A DNA stretch of 64,000 nt. Origin: JAKFWF01 sp963732635. GTDB lineage: Bacteria > Pseudomonadota > Alphaproteobacteria > Rhizobiales > Hyphomicrobiaceae. The translations under genes were made by a program, and so were the position numbers. The stretch covers positions 186,001 to 250,000 of the forward strand of contig CAVTAL010000014.1 in NCBI GenBank assembly GCA_963732635.1, written 5' to 3'. Numbering within the stretch: the stretch's first letter is position 1; each line of letters opens with the position of its first letter. Under the pieces are notes generated by a model. It worked only from the letters and a program-made list of their open reading frames with translations. It did no database searches and was not told where the DNA came from. Below, in pieces: positions 10,120 through 19,748 of the stretch.

Positions 10120-11703
10120 CTATTCGCTCAGCCGCTTACCGGTAATCAGATCCCAGGCGACGTTGATCTCCTTTATGCGGACATCACGATCTGCCCTTTC
10201 CTCGTCGTTGCGGGCGAGATCAGGATGCCAACTGATCCTGAGCGCTTCGACCAGCTTCTTCAGGATTGGTTCGCTGACGCCGGGGGTAACGCCAAGGGTG
10301 GCATAAGCTTCGTCCTTGCTGCGTGGTAATTTCGACTGTGCCCTCAATCCATAGAGGCTCGAGACGGCGCTGTCGGCGATCTGCTGTAACCGATCGAGAT
10401 CCTGCGCGATGCGCTCCAGCCGCCGCCGCGCTCGGCTCCAAGCATCGGGCTTGACATGAGGCGCCGATATGCCCGCAACCACTACCGCGAGCCGGCGCTC
10501 GCTGGCCTGTAGGTCGCGGGCCAGTGCGTTGCGAAGCGGCGCCACTGTGCTCAAACGATCCAGCGAGCCGTTGATCAATGCCATTTGACCTTCAGCCTTC
10601 GATCTGAGAGCCACCGCACGCGGGGCTTCGCCTTCGCCGGCCGTAACCGTCGACTTTTCGCTTCTAACGATAGTGGTGTTAAGGCGACGCAGCAGCGCGC
10701 CGGCAGCAAGCAGCGAGGCAGTTGCGAGCAACAGCATCGCGATGAACTTCGCCGTGCCTTCGGTGGTCGAGATTGCGGCCTCCTCCTGGGCGGCATTGGC
10801 GGGCGTGATCTCGATCCACTGCTTCCATGACGCTGGCGCCGCTGTCAAAACCGGCATGTCTGGCGCGGGCAACGGCGGTAGAGTCGGCACAATCACCGTT
10901 TTAGGTGCGAGAACAGTCTCGATCGGCCGCTCGACCAGCGGCACCGTCGGTGGCGGCTCCAGCGGCGCCGTCGGTAGCGGCTCCAGCGGCTCCACCGTTA
11001 CCTCCGGCGCGCTCGGCCGCGACGCAATCACGGCGGCGGACGGCGCCGATACCTTGATCGGCGCCGACGGCTCCAATAGGGGCACTTTGGCGGACGCCTG
11101 CGCCCGTGTCGGCTCGGCGGCGATCAGCACCCGAGCTCCAACGAGATCGAGCGGTGCAAAGCCGCGCGGCAACGCCAGAATATGCGTGCGCAGGGCATTG
11201 CGTGACATTCCTTGGCCAAACTCACCACAACGCCCGAAGCCCGACAGCGTTCGTCCGGGATTGCGGCCGCTATCGTAACACCAGCGCTCGGCCGGATCGC
11301 CGCGACGGGCGCCCATCCGCAACATCAGTTGACCACCTTCGATGTTAGCCCGTGGTTGGCTCCCTCCCGCCGCCGCAGCGACTATCTCCGGCCATGCCGC
11401 GCGCCCGCCGATGCATTGCACAACAAAGCGATGCACCATCCAAGTCCGGCACCTGCCGGCGTCGCCGACCGGACAATAGGTGAAGGGCTGTTGATCGCGC
11501 CCGCCGACGAATGCATACGATTGTTCCACCGCCGGTACGACACGCAGCCGGCCGTTTTCCACGCTGCATGTGAATGGCATTGCTAGTTTTTCACGCGCGA
11601 CACCCGATCCGGCCGCGACGGTCAGGACGGCGACAAACAAACCTGAAGCAATGATGGCGTTCGCACAGCCCCTGCCGCGAACGGAACGTCCCTTAGTCGG
11701 CAC
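10120..11703 (-). CDS. Membrane-anchored J-domain protein
   Basis: About 527 residues in three parts. An N-terminal hydrophobic segment (signal or anchor) leads into a Cys-containing exported domain; a Pro-rich linker and a second membrane span (AMLLLATASLLAAGALL) follow; the C-terminal cytoplasmic part has helices and a final J-like domain (DEAYATLGVTPG, then SWHPDLARND). The HPD tripeptide that stimulates DnaK ATPase is present, but the domain is the short divergent type. I chose GTG 11703 because AAGGGGG lies eight bases upstream; a TTG at 11775 is in frame without such a site. Partner and cargo are unknown. Confidence 0.7.
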   Translation of the reverse strand: MPTKGRSVRGRGCANAIIASGLFVAVLTVAAGSGVAREKLAMPFTCSVENGRLRVVPAVEQSYAFVGGRDQQPFTYCPVGDAGRCRTWMVHRFVVQCIGGRAAWPEIVAAAAGGSQPRANIEGGQLMLRMGARRGDPAERWCYDSGRNPGRTLSGFGRCGEFGQGMSRNALRTHILALPRGFAPLDLVGARVLIAAEPTRAQASAKVPLLEPSAPIKVSAPSAAVIASRPSAPEVTVEPLEPLPTAPLEPPPTVPLVERPIETVLAPKTVIVPTLPPLPAPDMPVLTAAPASWKQWIEITPANAAQEEAAISTTEGTAKFIAMLLLATASLLAAGALLRRLNTTIVRSEKSTVTAGEGEAPRAVALRSKAEGQMALINGSLDRLSTVAPLRNALARDLQASERRLAVVVAGISAPHVKPDAWSRARRRLERIAQDLDRLQQIADSAVSSLYGLRAQSKLPRSKDEAYATLGVTPGVSEPILKKLVEALRISWHPDLARNDEERADRDVRIKEINVAWDLITGKRLSE

Positions 11704-11990
11704 CAAGTCTGCCCCCTTGCAACACTCGCAGACGGCCCCGCAGCCGTCGACGTGCTCTCCTTCCGCTGATCTCAAGTCCCCGCAGCCTTGATCAAGCGCG
11801 CAATCGATGGCACGACTGTGGCTACTTCGCGGCCATTAACTAGTCCGGGCGTTGTCGAGCGCTTCTCAAAGAGCACACAGAGCCGCCCAAATCCCGCGCA
11901 ACTGGCGGGCTACGCTCGACAATCGGGGGCGCACACCCGTAAAATTCAAGTTGTGTAAGGTTGGCCCCGCGGGGCTGCTTGGAGGGAGTG

Positions 11991-13457
11991 ATGTTGTCCG
12001 CGAGACCGGCGGCGCCGAATACGGCGCTCGGAACTGATGCGCTTGCGAGCCAGCCGCGCGTAGTCCAGCACGGTGGCGAGGTTGCCGTACTACCCGCGCC
12101 GCGGATCGAGCATGCCGAGGTCAAGGCATCCGGCGCAATCGGTTTCGACCTGCTCGGCCGTCACGGCGATAGCACGCGCGAAACGTTCCTGCCCATCACC
12201 AAGGCCGCGCTGATCGACCGCTTGACGCATGTCGACGCATGGCCACAGGGACAAGCCAAGGAAGCGCGCCGGTTCTTCCAGTATCTCGACCACTGGCGCC
12301 GCCAGCACTATTCGGCCAAGCAGCGCGATGTCGATCGCCAGTACGAAACCTTCAATCCGGACAGCGATCTGCTGACCACACGGGCGTTCGCGGCGTCCGA
12401 GCGGGCGAAGATGCAGAGCCAGGTGGTCGACTACGTGCAGTTGCTGCTCAAGCACGCCAACTACGTGCGCATCATGCCGCACGAGATCGATTTGCTCACG
12501 CAAGGCTCATTCTATGGCCTTGAACTCAAGATTGACCTGCAAGCCTTCGACGAGTTGCTCGTCTACTACCGCGGTCGCTCGACCAAGACCGAAGAACGGC
12601 GCGAAATGCACAAGTTCTACCGCAAGGTGGAGTTCGACGTGCCGATCTTTCGACGTCTGTTCGTACTGTTTAAACTCAAGCCGTTCGAAAAGCGCGTGCA
12701 GGAGTTGATGAAAGAAAAGAGCCTGTCGCGCAAGGAAGCGGAGAAGTTGGTGCGCAAGATGCGGTCGGTACTGCCGCAGCAGGTCAAGTCCGACAACATC
12801 TACATGAAGATGTTCAAGAACATGCCGCGATCAGACGTGGAAATGATCTTTCCGAACACCAAAGTCAGCTTCCGCATGTTCGACAAGATCAAGCTCGGCG
12901 TCACCGGCGGCGCTGGCCTGGGCATGGGCGTGTTCGGTGCCGCCGGCAAGATCGCGCTCGCGGCGTCGAACCCGGTGGCGGCGATGGGTGCGGTTGCCGG
13001 CCTAGGTGGCATCGCGGTGCGCCAGGGGTTCGCGTTCATGAACCAACGCCAGCGCTACATGGTGGTGATGTCGCAGAACCTCTACTTTCACGCCATGGCG
13101 GACAATCGAAGTGCCATGATCAAGCTCGCCGATCGCGCGGCTGAGGAAGACGTGAAAGAGGAAATGTTGCTCTACTCGGTCATTGCCAAGGCCCCGGTCC
13201 ATCGTGACGAGTTGACCGCCGTCGATCAGGGCGTCGAGCGCTACGTCAAGAAGGCCTTCGACGCGGAGGTTGATTTCGACCTTGAGGAAGCGCTCGAACG
13301 GCTGATCGCCGATGGGATCGTCACCGAAAGTGCCGATGGCCTGCTGGCGGCCCTTGCGCCGGCCGAGGCGGCAGGGCACATCGATGCCAAATGGGACGTG
13401 TTCCTCAACCAATTGGTCGAGGACGACACTTCGATGGGCGTGGAAGTCGACGATTGA
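11991..13457 (+). CDS. DUF3754 (TMEM143-like) membrane protein
   Basis: A 488-residue protein with the DUF3754 signature also found in eukaryotic TMEM143: a soluble N-terminal half (RRFFQYLDHWRRQHY, RKVEFDVPIFRRLFVLFKLKP), FPNTKVSFRMFDKIKLGVTGGAGLG, two adjacent Gly/Ala-rich membrane segments near residues 310-350, and an acidic C-terminus. No enzymatic function is established for the family. The ATG at 11991 sits five bases after GGAGG (11981-11985); in-frame positions further upstream lack a ribosome site. Its stop overlaps the prmA start. Confidence 0.8.
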   Translation: MLSARPAAPNTALGTDALASQPRVVQHGGEVAVLPAPRIEHAEVKASGAIGFDLLGRHGDSTRETFLPITKAALIDRLTHVDAWPQGQAKEARRFFQYLDHWRRQHYSAKQRDVDRQYETFNPDSDLLTTRAFAASERAKMQSQVVDYVQLLLKHANYVRIMPHEIDLLTQGSFYGLELKIDLQAFDELLVYYRGRSTKTEERREMHKFYRKVEFDVPIFRRLFVLFKLKPFEKRVQELMKEKSLSRKEAEKLVRKMRSVLPQQVKSDNIYMKMFKNMPRSDVEMIFPNTKVSFRMFDKIKLGVTGGAGLGMGVFGAAGKIALAASNPVAAMGAVAGLGGIAVRQGFAFMNQRQRYMVVMSQNLYFHAMADNRSAMIKLADRAAEEDVKEEMLLYSVIAKAPVHRDELTAVDQGVERYVKKAFDAEVDFDLEEALERLIADGIVTESADGLLAALAPAEAAGHIDAKWDVFLNQLVEDDTSMGVEVDD

Positions 13458-14362
13458 TGAACAACTCCGATGAATCCAACGCGACCTCCCCGGCGCAGCG
13501 CAAGGTCGTGATTGATATTGCCGAGCGCAGCGCCGCCCGCACGATTGGCGCTGCCATGACCGATCTGATCATGCCGGCCCCCGATGCACTGACGTTGTTC
13601 GAGCGTGGCACCGAATGGCGGATCGAGGCCTACTACGATCCGATGCCGGATACGGCTCAACTGGCCACGGATCTGGCGAATGCCTGCGAGATCCCGATCC
13701 CACCAATCCGGATCGAGGACGTGCCGCAGGAAAATTGGGTGCGCCTGTCACAGGAAGCATTACCGCCGGTAATTGCCGGGCGGTTCACGATCCACGGCAG
13801 TCATGATCGCCATCGAGTGCCGCAGGGCCCCAACAGCATCTTAATCGATGCCGGCGAAGCCTTCGGCACCGCTCACCATGCCACCACGCAAGGTTGCCTC
13901 GCCGCGATCGATCGCGTTACGCGGCAGCGCCAATATGATCGCGTGCTTGATCTCGGGTGTGGCTCAGGCGTGCTTGCAATCGCGGTCGCGCGAAGCCTGC
14001 CGCATGCCGCCATTGTCGCCAGCGATCTCGATCATCAATCGGTGGTCGTCGCGCGCGAAAATATGCGCGCCAACGGCGTCGGCAGTCGAATTCAAGCTAT
14101 CGTGGCAGGGGGCTTGCAGCATCCGGTGTTGCGGGCACGCGCGCCATTCGATCTGCTGATCGCAAATATCCTGGCTGGGCCGCTCATCGTGCTTTCGAAG
14201 TCACTTGCGAAAGCTGTCATTCCCGGCGGCACGGTGATCCTGTCCGGCATCCTGACACCACAAGCACCGCAGGTCAGTGCGGCCTATCTGGCCGCTGGCT
14301 TGCATCTGGTCCGGCACGACCGCGTCTATGGCTGGTCGACACTTACGCTCGCTAGAGCGTAA
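13457..14362 (+). CDS. prmA: Ribosomal protein L11 methyltransferase
   Basis: PrmA trimethylates ribosomal protein L11 with SAM. The 301-residue product has the PrmA order: an N-terminal L11-recognition domain, the linker FTIHGSHD and IDAGEAFGTAHHATT, then the SAM motif VLDLGCGSGVLAIA and the catalytic-loop LLIANILAGPL. The ATG overlaps the stop of the DUF3754 gene by one base, so translation is probably coupled. The gene is convergent with a DUF1127 gene about 60 bp downstream. Confidence 0.94.
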   Translation: MNNSDESNATSPAQRKVVIDIAERSAARTIGAAMTDLIMPAPDALTLFERGTEWRIEAYYDPMPDTAQLATDLANACEIPIPPIRIEDVPQENWVRLSQEALPPVIAGRFTIHGSHDRHRVPQGPNSILIDAGEAFGTAHHATTQGCLAAIDRVTRQRQYDRVLDLGCGSGVLAIAVARSLPHAAIVASDLDHQSVVVARENMRANGVGSRIQAIVAGGLQHPVLRARAPFDLLIANILAGPLIVLSKSLAKAVIPGGTVILSGILTPQAPQVSAAYLAAGLHLVRHDRVYGWSTLTLARA

Positions 14363-14424
14363 GTGACTTTTGCTGGTCGTTACCGACACACATTCCGCAC
14401 GCCAGCCGACCGAGACAGATAAGA

Positions 14425-14715
14425 TCAGAATTCCCAGCGCGTCGTCGTCGTGCCGCGGTTAGCCCAGGCGCGCGGCGTGAAGCTGTCGCGGACGCGAATC
14501 AAGTGCAGTTCATCATCGGCGATGCCGATGTCGCGAAGCATCGCATCGTCCATATCGGCCAGTTGGTCGCGCAGGCGACGGTCGGCGGCATCGTGACGGA
14601 CGGCCGCGACGAAGCTGGTGACCCGGTCGGCAATGGTGCCAACGAACGAGCGCTTTTCGGCGTGGTCGGCGGTGACTGCGTGTTCGACAGTCATCAGTGC
14701 AGTAAACGGACCCAT
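14425..14715 (-). CDS. DUF1127 small protein
   Basis: A 96-residue basic protein with a C-terminal DUF1127 helix pair (LRDQLADMDDAMLRDIGIADDEL), common in alphaproteobacteria. Some DUF1127 proteins bind RNA and influence phosphate or carbon metabolism; the role of this one is unknown. Two ATGs lie in frame. AAGGA is immediately adjacent to the first (14724) but nine bases before the second (14715), so I placed the start at 14715. Confidence 0.85.
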   Translation of the reverse strand: MGPFTALMTVEHAVTADHAEKRSFVGTIADRVTSFVAAVRHDAADRRLRDQLADMDDAMLRDIGIADDELHLIRVRDSFTPRAWANRGTTTTRWEF

Positions 14716-14739
14716 GGTGGTCATTCCTTCAAGCGGTGA

Positions 14740-15177
14740 AGGAGCATCGGCAGGCTACTGCCGCGTCATTGCGACAGAAGCGCCAAGGCTCCGGATTTAA
14801 TTCGGTTCTGATCGATCGGCCTGGGGCAACTCAAGGTGCGAGCCCCGGCCGGGCCAGTTGGGTCGTTTGTCGGACCCGGACGCTGTTTTGCCAGCGTCCT
14901 CTGCCGCCACCCGCTTCAAGCGGATCGTGCGACAGCAATTTCAGACATGCTCATCTCGACTTCGGTTGTTGGGGGCCGACAGGAAACCGCGATCGACTGC
15001 GACGCCTGAAAAGGCACCAATGTGATTACAGATACGCCACTCGATCGCCGAGCGGTAGGCTCCATGCTGCATCGCAGCAATGCCACGCCAGCATGCACGC
15101 ACATTTGGTCGCAGGTCTGGTAACAATATGATCATAATTCCATGAATGAGCCTGCTGCCAGGAAATGAGATTCGCGC
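14740..15177. other. Intergenic region without a recognisable gene
   Basis: About 440 bp between the divergent DUF1127 and aminopeptidase genes. Short ORFs on both strands lack ribosome sites and resemble no family I know. It probably holds the promoters of both genes, but I could not pick out a convincing -35/-10 pair. Confidence 0.5.
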
Positions 15178-16992
15178 ATGTTCCAGTCCTTCGAAGCGCC
15201 AGCCGACGCCAGCGCCGGTATCGCCCGCACCAAGCTCGTTCGTGACATCATGCGGCGCTTGAAGATCGATGCCTTCCTCGTCCCTCGCGCCGACGAGCAT
15301 CAGGGCGAGTACGTGCCCCCATCGGCCGAACGGTTGAAATGGCTGACCGGGTTCTCCGGATCCGCCGGCATGGCGGTGGTCGCATCCACCAAGGCCGTCG
15401 TGCTGGTCGACGGCCGCTATACGCTGCAAGCCCGCGCCCAAGTGCCGCTCGACACCTACGAAATCGCCCAGGTACCGCAAGCAAAGCTCGCCGATTGGCT
15501 GACCGAGACGCTGCGCCCCGACGCCGTCGTTGGTTTCGATCCCTGGCTGCACACGGTGGCCGAGGTTGATCGCTTGCAGTCGGCTTTGAAGGAAAAGGGC
15601 ATAGCGCTCAGACCCGTCGCCCGCAATCCGGTCGACGATGCCTGGGGCAAGACGCGTCCGGCGCCGCCTCACGGCCAAGTCGCGGTCCAGCCGTTGAAGT
15701 TCGCCGGTACCGCCGCCGAGGATAAGATCGGCAAGCTTCAGGCGCGCCTCGTCAGCGACGGCCAAGACGCGGTGATCCTCACTCTGCCGGACTCGATCTG
15801 CTGGTTGCTCAACATTCGCGGCAGCGACATCGCCCACAACCCTGTGGTGCTCGCCTTTGCGATCGTACCGGCCAAGGGCAAGCCGGAATTGTTCATCGAT
15901 GGTGCCAAGCTCGACGCCGTCACGAAAGCGCACTTGACCGGACTGTGCAAGATCACGGCGCCAACCAAACTCGCCGAGCGGCTGACTGCACTAAAGGACG
16001 CCGGCAAGCGCGTACGCCTCGATCCGGAAACCGCCGCTTGGGCGATCTCGCGCCGGCTTGGGGGCCGCAAGAAGATCGTCGAAGGTGCGGATCCCTGCAT
16101 AGCAGCCAAGGCGCCCAAGACCACCGCCGAAATTGCCGGCACCAAGGCGGCACATCTGCGCGACGGCGCGGCAATGGCGCGCTTCCTATGCTGGCTCGAC
16201 GTGCACGCTCCCAACGGCGACGTCGATGAGATCGCCGCCGCCCAACAACTCGAATCCTTCCGTGCCGACACCGGCGAACTGCGCGAACTGTCGTTCGACA
16301 CCATATCTGGTGCTGGACCGAATGGCGCCATCGTCCACTACCGCGTGACCACCGCCACCAATCGCAAGCTGCGGTTAGGCGAGTTGTATCTGGTCGATAG
16401 CGGCGCCCAGTACGTCGACGGCACCACCGATGTCACCCGCACGATCGCCATCGGCAAGCCGACCGAGGCCATGCGCCGACACTACACGTTGGTGCTCAAG
16501 GGGCATCTGGCGATCTCAACCGCCCGCTTCCCCAAGGGCACCCGTGGAATCGAACTCGATCCATTTGCGCGCCGGCCGCTTTGGGAGCACGGCCTCGATT
16601 TCGATCACGGCACTGGCCACGGCGTCGGCAGCTATCTGTCGGTGCACGAGGGGCCGCAGTCCATTTCCAAGCGCGGCATGGCAACCCTCGAGCCCGGCAT
16701 GATCATCTCGAACGAACCCGGATTCTACAAGGAGGGCGCCTACGGCATCCGCATCGAGAACCTGGTGATCGTAACCAAACCCGAGCCGATTGCCGGCGGC
16801 GACCGGCCGATGATGGGCTTCGAGACCATCACTTTCGTACCCTACGACCGGCGCCTGATCGAAACGGGTTTGCTGTCGGCAACCGAGCGCGCCCTGGTCG
16901 ATGCCTACCATGCCGAAGTGCGACGCCTGATTCGACCGGCACTGCAGGGTGCCGACCGCGTCTGGCTCGACGGTGCAACAGCGCCGTTGTGA
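15178..16992 (+). CDS. Aminopeptidase P family protein (Xaa-Pro aminopeptidase)
   Basis: A 604-residue three-domain aminopeptidase P: two creatinase-like N-terminal domains (FLVPRADEHQGEYVP; GFSGSAGMAVV) and a pita-bread metallopeptidase domain. The dinuclear metal ligands are in place: Asp in LVDSGAQYVDGTTDVTRT, His in HGTGHGVG, Glu in SNEPGFY and Glu in RIENLV. It removes N-terminal residues before proline. The roughly 600-residue form resembles eukaryotic XPNPEP1 and is common in rhizobia. No signal peptide, so cytoplasmic. Confidence 0.94.
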   Translation: MFQSFEAPADASAGIARTKLVRDIMRRLKIDAFLVPRADEHQGEYVPPSAERLKWLTGFSGSAGMAVVASTKAVVLVDGRYTLQARAQVPLDTYEIAQVPQAKLADWLTETLRPDAVVGFDPWLHTVAEVDRLQSALKEKGIALRPVARNPVDDAWGKTRPAPPHGQVAVQPLKFAGTAAEDKIGKLQARLVSDGQDAVILTLPDSICWLLNIRGSDIAHNPVVLAFAIVPAKGKPELFIDGAKLDAVTKAHLTGLCKITAPTKLAERLTALKDAGKRVRLDPETAAWAISRRLGGRKKIVEGADPCIAAKAPKTTAEIAGTKAAHLRDGAAMARFLCWLDVHAPNGDVDEIAAAQQLESFRADTGELRELSFDTISGAGPNGAIVHYRVTTATNRKLRLGELYLVDSGAQYVDGTTDVTRTIAIGKPTEAMRRHYTLVLKGHLAISTARFPKGTRGIELDPFARRPLWEHGLDFDHGTGHGVGSYLSVHEGPQSISKRGMATLEPGMIISNEPGFYKEGAYGIRIENLVIVTKPEPIAGGDRPMMGFETITFVPYDRRLIETGLLSATERALVDAYHAEVRRLIRPALQGADRVWLDGATAPL

Positions 16993-17083
16993 ATCGCAAG
17001 AACGGTACGATCCTTAAGCTTCCGGCAACCAAGCGCGCCCTACATATACTCACCTAGGGCTTCAGTGTGGTTCGGGGCATGGG

Positions 17084-18064
17084 ATGCGTTCGTTTGCCTG
17101 GTTGCGATTTTCAAGTCTGGCGATCGCGGCACTGGCATTCCTTGCCGTAAGTGCCGCGCATTCGACCGATGCTCTCACGCCCTATACCGCACTCTCCGGC
17201 GCTCACGGCATTGGCAGTCACGGTTACACCATTGAGATCGCGCCACCGGGCTATCCGGCGGTCAAGCTATATGCCGAGGAGACCGGCCGCGGGCCGACGA
17301 TACTGCTTCTGCACGGGCTGGGGGCTTCTGGCTACACATGGCGCCGGATTGTGCCGGCGCTCGCCGCAACCCACCGCGTCGTGACCCTCGACATGCGCGG
17401 TTTCGGCCGATCCGACAAACCGTTCGATCAGTTCTATTCGCCGCTCGACCAGGCCGCACACGTCAAGGAGTTCATTCGCCGGCGTGGCCTCGACAACATC
17501 ACCCTCGCCGGTCATTCGTTTGGCGGCGGCGTCGCCCTCGCCTTGACACTCGATCTCAACCAGTCACGACCCGGCCTGATCTCGCGGCTGATCCTGATGA
17601 ATGCCCCCGCCTTCCCGCAGCCGATGTCACGCGCAGTTGGCTTCCTGCGTCTGCCGATCGTGCCCTACCTCGCCTTGAACTTGATCCCGCCCGAAATCAC
17701 GGCGCAGATGTCGCTGTCGAAGGACCTCGGCAACTTCGATCACATCACCGAGCGTGACGTCGCAAGTTACGCCTCGCCGCTGCGCGAGGCCGCCGCCGCC
17801 CACGCGCTGATCACCACTGCCCAGCGCATCGTGCCGGACCACCTGCCCGACCTCGTGCGGCGCTATCCGACCATCCGCCAGTCAACGCTGCTGGTGTGGT
17901 GCGCCAAGGATCCGGTGGTGCCGCTTGTTACCGGCGTGGCGCTGAAACGCATGCTGCCGCACGCGCGCTTGCGTATCATCGACGGCTGCACTCACGTGCC
18001 ACCGGAGGAAGCGCCGGCGGAACTGCTCATGCATACGCTGATGTTCCTGCACGGCCGCACTTGA
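17084..18064 (+). CDS. Exported alpha/beta hydrolase
   Basis: A 326-residue alpha/beta-hydrolase with a signal peptide-like N-terminus (hydrophobic residues 8-24, AVSAAHS). It has the oxyanion turn LLLHGLGASG, DMRGFGRSDKP, the nucleophile elbow GHSFGGG, an acid around CAKDPVVP and a terminal His (GCTHVPPEEAP). The substrate cannot be told. It lies about 65 bp upstream of a second exported alpha/beta hydrolase on the same strand. Confidence 0.85.
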   Translation: MRSFAWLRFSSLAIAALAFLAVSAAHSTDALTPYTALSGAHGIGSHGYTIEIAPPGYPAVKLYAEETGRGPTILLLHGLGASGYTWRRIVPALAATHRVVTLDMRGFGRSDKPFDQFYSPLDQAAHVKEFIRRRGLDNITLAGHSFGGGVALALTLDLNQSRPGLISRLILMNAPAFPQPMSRAVGFLRLPIVPYLALNLIPPEITAQMSLSKDLGNFDHITERDVASYASPLREAAAAHALITTAQRIVPDHLPDLVRRYPTIRQSTLLVWCAKDPVVPLVTGVALKRMLPHARLRIIDGCTHVPPEEAPAELLMHTLMFLHGRT

Positions 18065-18130
18065 GATCGGTTGCAGGATTAAGGGCATCGTGCACACTAC
18101 CGGGAAAGCAAAACCTGGAGGAAGTACGCC

Positions 18131-19321
18131 ATGCGGCATGCAGGTAATTGGTTGATCGCACTTGCGGCTGCCGCGTCGGTTGCCCTTTCGGCCGGAATGG
18201 CCCACGCCCAGGATCTTCTAACCAAGAAGGAAACGCTCGAACTCGCAAGCTTCACCACGCAATCGGGCAGAGAACTCAAGAGCATCAAGGTCGGCTACGA
18301 GAGCTACGGCACCCTCAACGCCACGAAATCAAACGCGATTTTGATCTGCCACTTCTTTTCCGGCACCTCGCACGCCGCCGGCAAGTACGCTGAGGCCGAC
18401 AAGGTGCCTGGCTATTGGGACGCCATCATCGGCCCAGGCAAGGCGATCGACACCAATAAATGGTTCGTGATTTCGTCCGACACGCTGGTCAATCTCGGCG
18501 CCAACGACAAGAGTGTGGTCACCACCGGTCCGGCTTCGATCGATCCGGTGACAGGCAAGCCCTACGGCATGACGTTCCCGATCGTCACCATCCGCGACTT
18601 CGTCGAGGTGCAGAAGAGGCTTGCCGACAAGCTTGGCATTTCGAAGTTCGCGATGGTTTCCGGTGCCTCGATGGGCGCATTGCAGACTTACGAGTGGGCG
18701 GCGAGTTACCCCGAAATGGTCGGAAAGATCATGCCGGTCATCGGCTTCGCCGAGGCCGACGCCAATCTGATCGCTTGGCTCGACATCTGGGCGACGCCGA
18801 TCCGCCTCGATCCGAAGTGGAACGGCGGCGACTATTATGGGAAGGAGCCGCCGAATGCCGGCCTCGCCCAGTCGCTGAAAATTGTGACGCTACACGCCCA
18901 GCACTGGAAGTGGGCCAACGCCACCTTCGGCCGCAAGTGGGCGAAGGAAGGCGAAGACCCGGCCAAGGGCTTCGACAAGAAATTCGCCATCGAGGTCGCG
19001 CTCGACAACGCCGGGGCGGCCCGCGCCGGCACCTCGGACGCCAACCACTTCCTGTATCTGGTGAAGGCCAACCAGTTGTTCGCGGCCGGCGGCGGCGGGG
19101 CTGACTACCTGAAGAAGATCAAGGCGCCGATCCTGCTCATCACCCAGCCCGACGATCTCGTGTTCCACGCCGATGGCGTCAAGCAGATGGTCGACAGCGT
19201 CAAGGCCGCCGGTGGCAAGATCGACCACGTGATGCTCGCAGGCTCAAGAGGCCATCTCGACGGCGTGCTGTCGATGAAGCAGGCGGAAGGCAAGATCGCC
19301 GAGTTCGTCGGGCAACCGTAA
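18131..19321 (+). CDS. Exported homoserine-acetyltransferase-like (MetX-family) alpha/beta hydrolase
   Basis: A 396-residue protein with a clear signal peptide (hydrophobic core residues 8-24, AHAQ cleavage). The mature part has MetX-family features: KVGYESYGTLNA, the Ser nucleophile in SGASMGALQ, an Asp in TQPDDLVF and a His in GSRGHLDG. True MetX enzymes are cytoplasmic, so export argues against methionine synthesis and for a hydrolase or acyltransferase outside the inner membrane. GGAGGAAG precedes the ATG. A NIPSNAP gene follows after 25 bp. Confidence 0.83.
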   Translation: MRHAGNWLIALAAAASVALSAGMAHAQDLLTKKETLELASFTTQSGRELKSIKVGYESYGTLNATKSNAILICHFFSGTSHAAGKYAEADKVPGYWDAIIGPGKAIDTNKWFVISSDTLVNLGANDKSVVTTGPASIDPVTGKPYGMTFPIVTIRDFVEVQKRLADKLGISKFAMVSGASMGALQTYEWAASYPEMVGKIMPVIGFAEADANLIAWLDIWATPIRLDPKWNGGDYYGKEPPNAGLAQSLKIVTLHAQHWKWANATFGRKWAKEGEDPAKGFDKKFAIEVALDNAGAARAGTSDANHFLYLVKANQLFAAGGGGADYLKKIKAPILLITQPDDLVFHADGVKQMVDSVKAAGGKIDHVMLAGSRGHLDGVLSMKQAEGKIAEFVGQP

Positions 19322-19346
19322 CCAACGTCGAAAAAGGAACGCGCTG

Positions 19347-19658
19347 ATGATCTACGACCACCGCACCTATGTCTGCAAGCCGGGCCTGCTCAATGCCCAC
19401 ATCAAGCTTTATCAGGAGCACGGCTACGCCATCCAGACGAAGCACTTGGGGCTGCCCGTGGTGTGGGCGACGACCGAAGTCGGCGACGTCAATTCGTTCG
19501 TGCACATCTGGGCCTACAAGGACATGGCCGAGCGCACCGTGAAGCGCGCCGCCATGTGGTCCGACCCCGATTGGCTGGCCTACGTCAAGAAATCCGGTGA
19601 ACTCGGCGCCCTGGTGCATCAGGAGTGCAAGGTGCTGGTGGGGAAGACGTTTGGGTGA
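19347..19658 (+). CDS. NIPSNAP family protein
   Basis: A 103-residue ferredoxin-like dimeric alpha/beta-barrel protein. It opens YDHRTYVCKPG and has the Trp-rich central part FVHIWAYKDMAERTVKRA, with a typical WLAYVKK helix. NIPSNAP proteins lack an agreed catalytic role in bacteria and often sit beside hydrolases and oxygenases. AAGGA (19334-19338) is eight bases before the ATG. The 25-bp gap to the MetX-like gene suggests one transcript. Confidence 0.85.
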   Translation: MIYDHRTYVCKPGLLNAHIKLYQEHGYAIQTKHLGLPVVWATTEVGDVNSFVHIWAYKDMAERTVKRAAMWSDPDWLAYVKKSGELGALVHQECKVLVGKTFG

Positions 19659-19706
19659 GCGAGGCGAGCCCTCGTGCTTGAATTCGACGCCAAACAACTC
19701 ACCTAA

Positions 19707-19733
19707 GAGACGGGCGAATAGATCGCCCGTCTC
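19707..19733 (+). promoter_or_regulatory. Perfect 11-bp hairpin just upstream of the creA ribosome-binding site
   Basis: GAGACGGGCGA (19707-19717) and its exact complement TCGCCCGTCTC (19723-19733) are separated by five bases. The stem ends two bases before GGGAG (19736-19740), the presumed creA ribosome site. No T-run follows, so it is a weak candidate for a terminator of the NIPSNAP gene; a leader structure or half-sites for a protein are equally possible. Confidence 0.55.
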
Positions 19734-19748
19734 CTGGGAGTGACGCCG

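Noticed and set aside
14916..15104. 62-codon minus-strand ORF in the long intergenic region
   Set aside because: No ribosome site, no hydrophobic or conserved pattern; likely chance.
18131..19321. Cytoplasmic homoserine acetyltransferase MetX
   Set aside because: A clear signal peptide sends it out of the cytoplasm, so a methionine-pathway role is unlikely.
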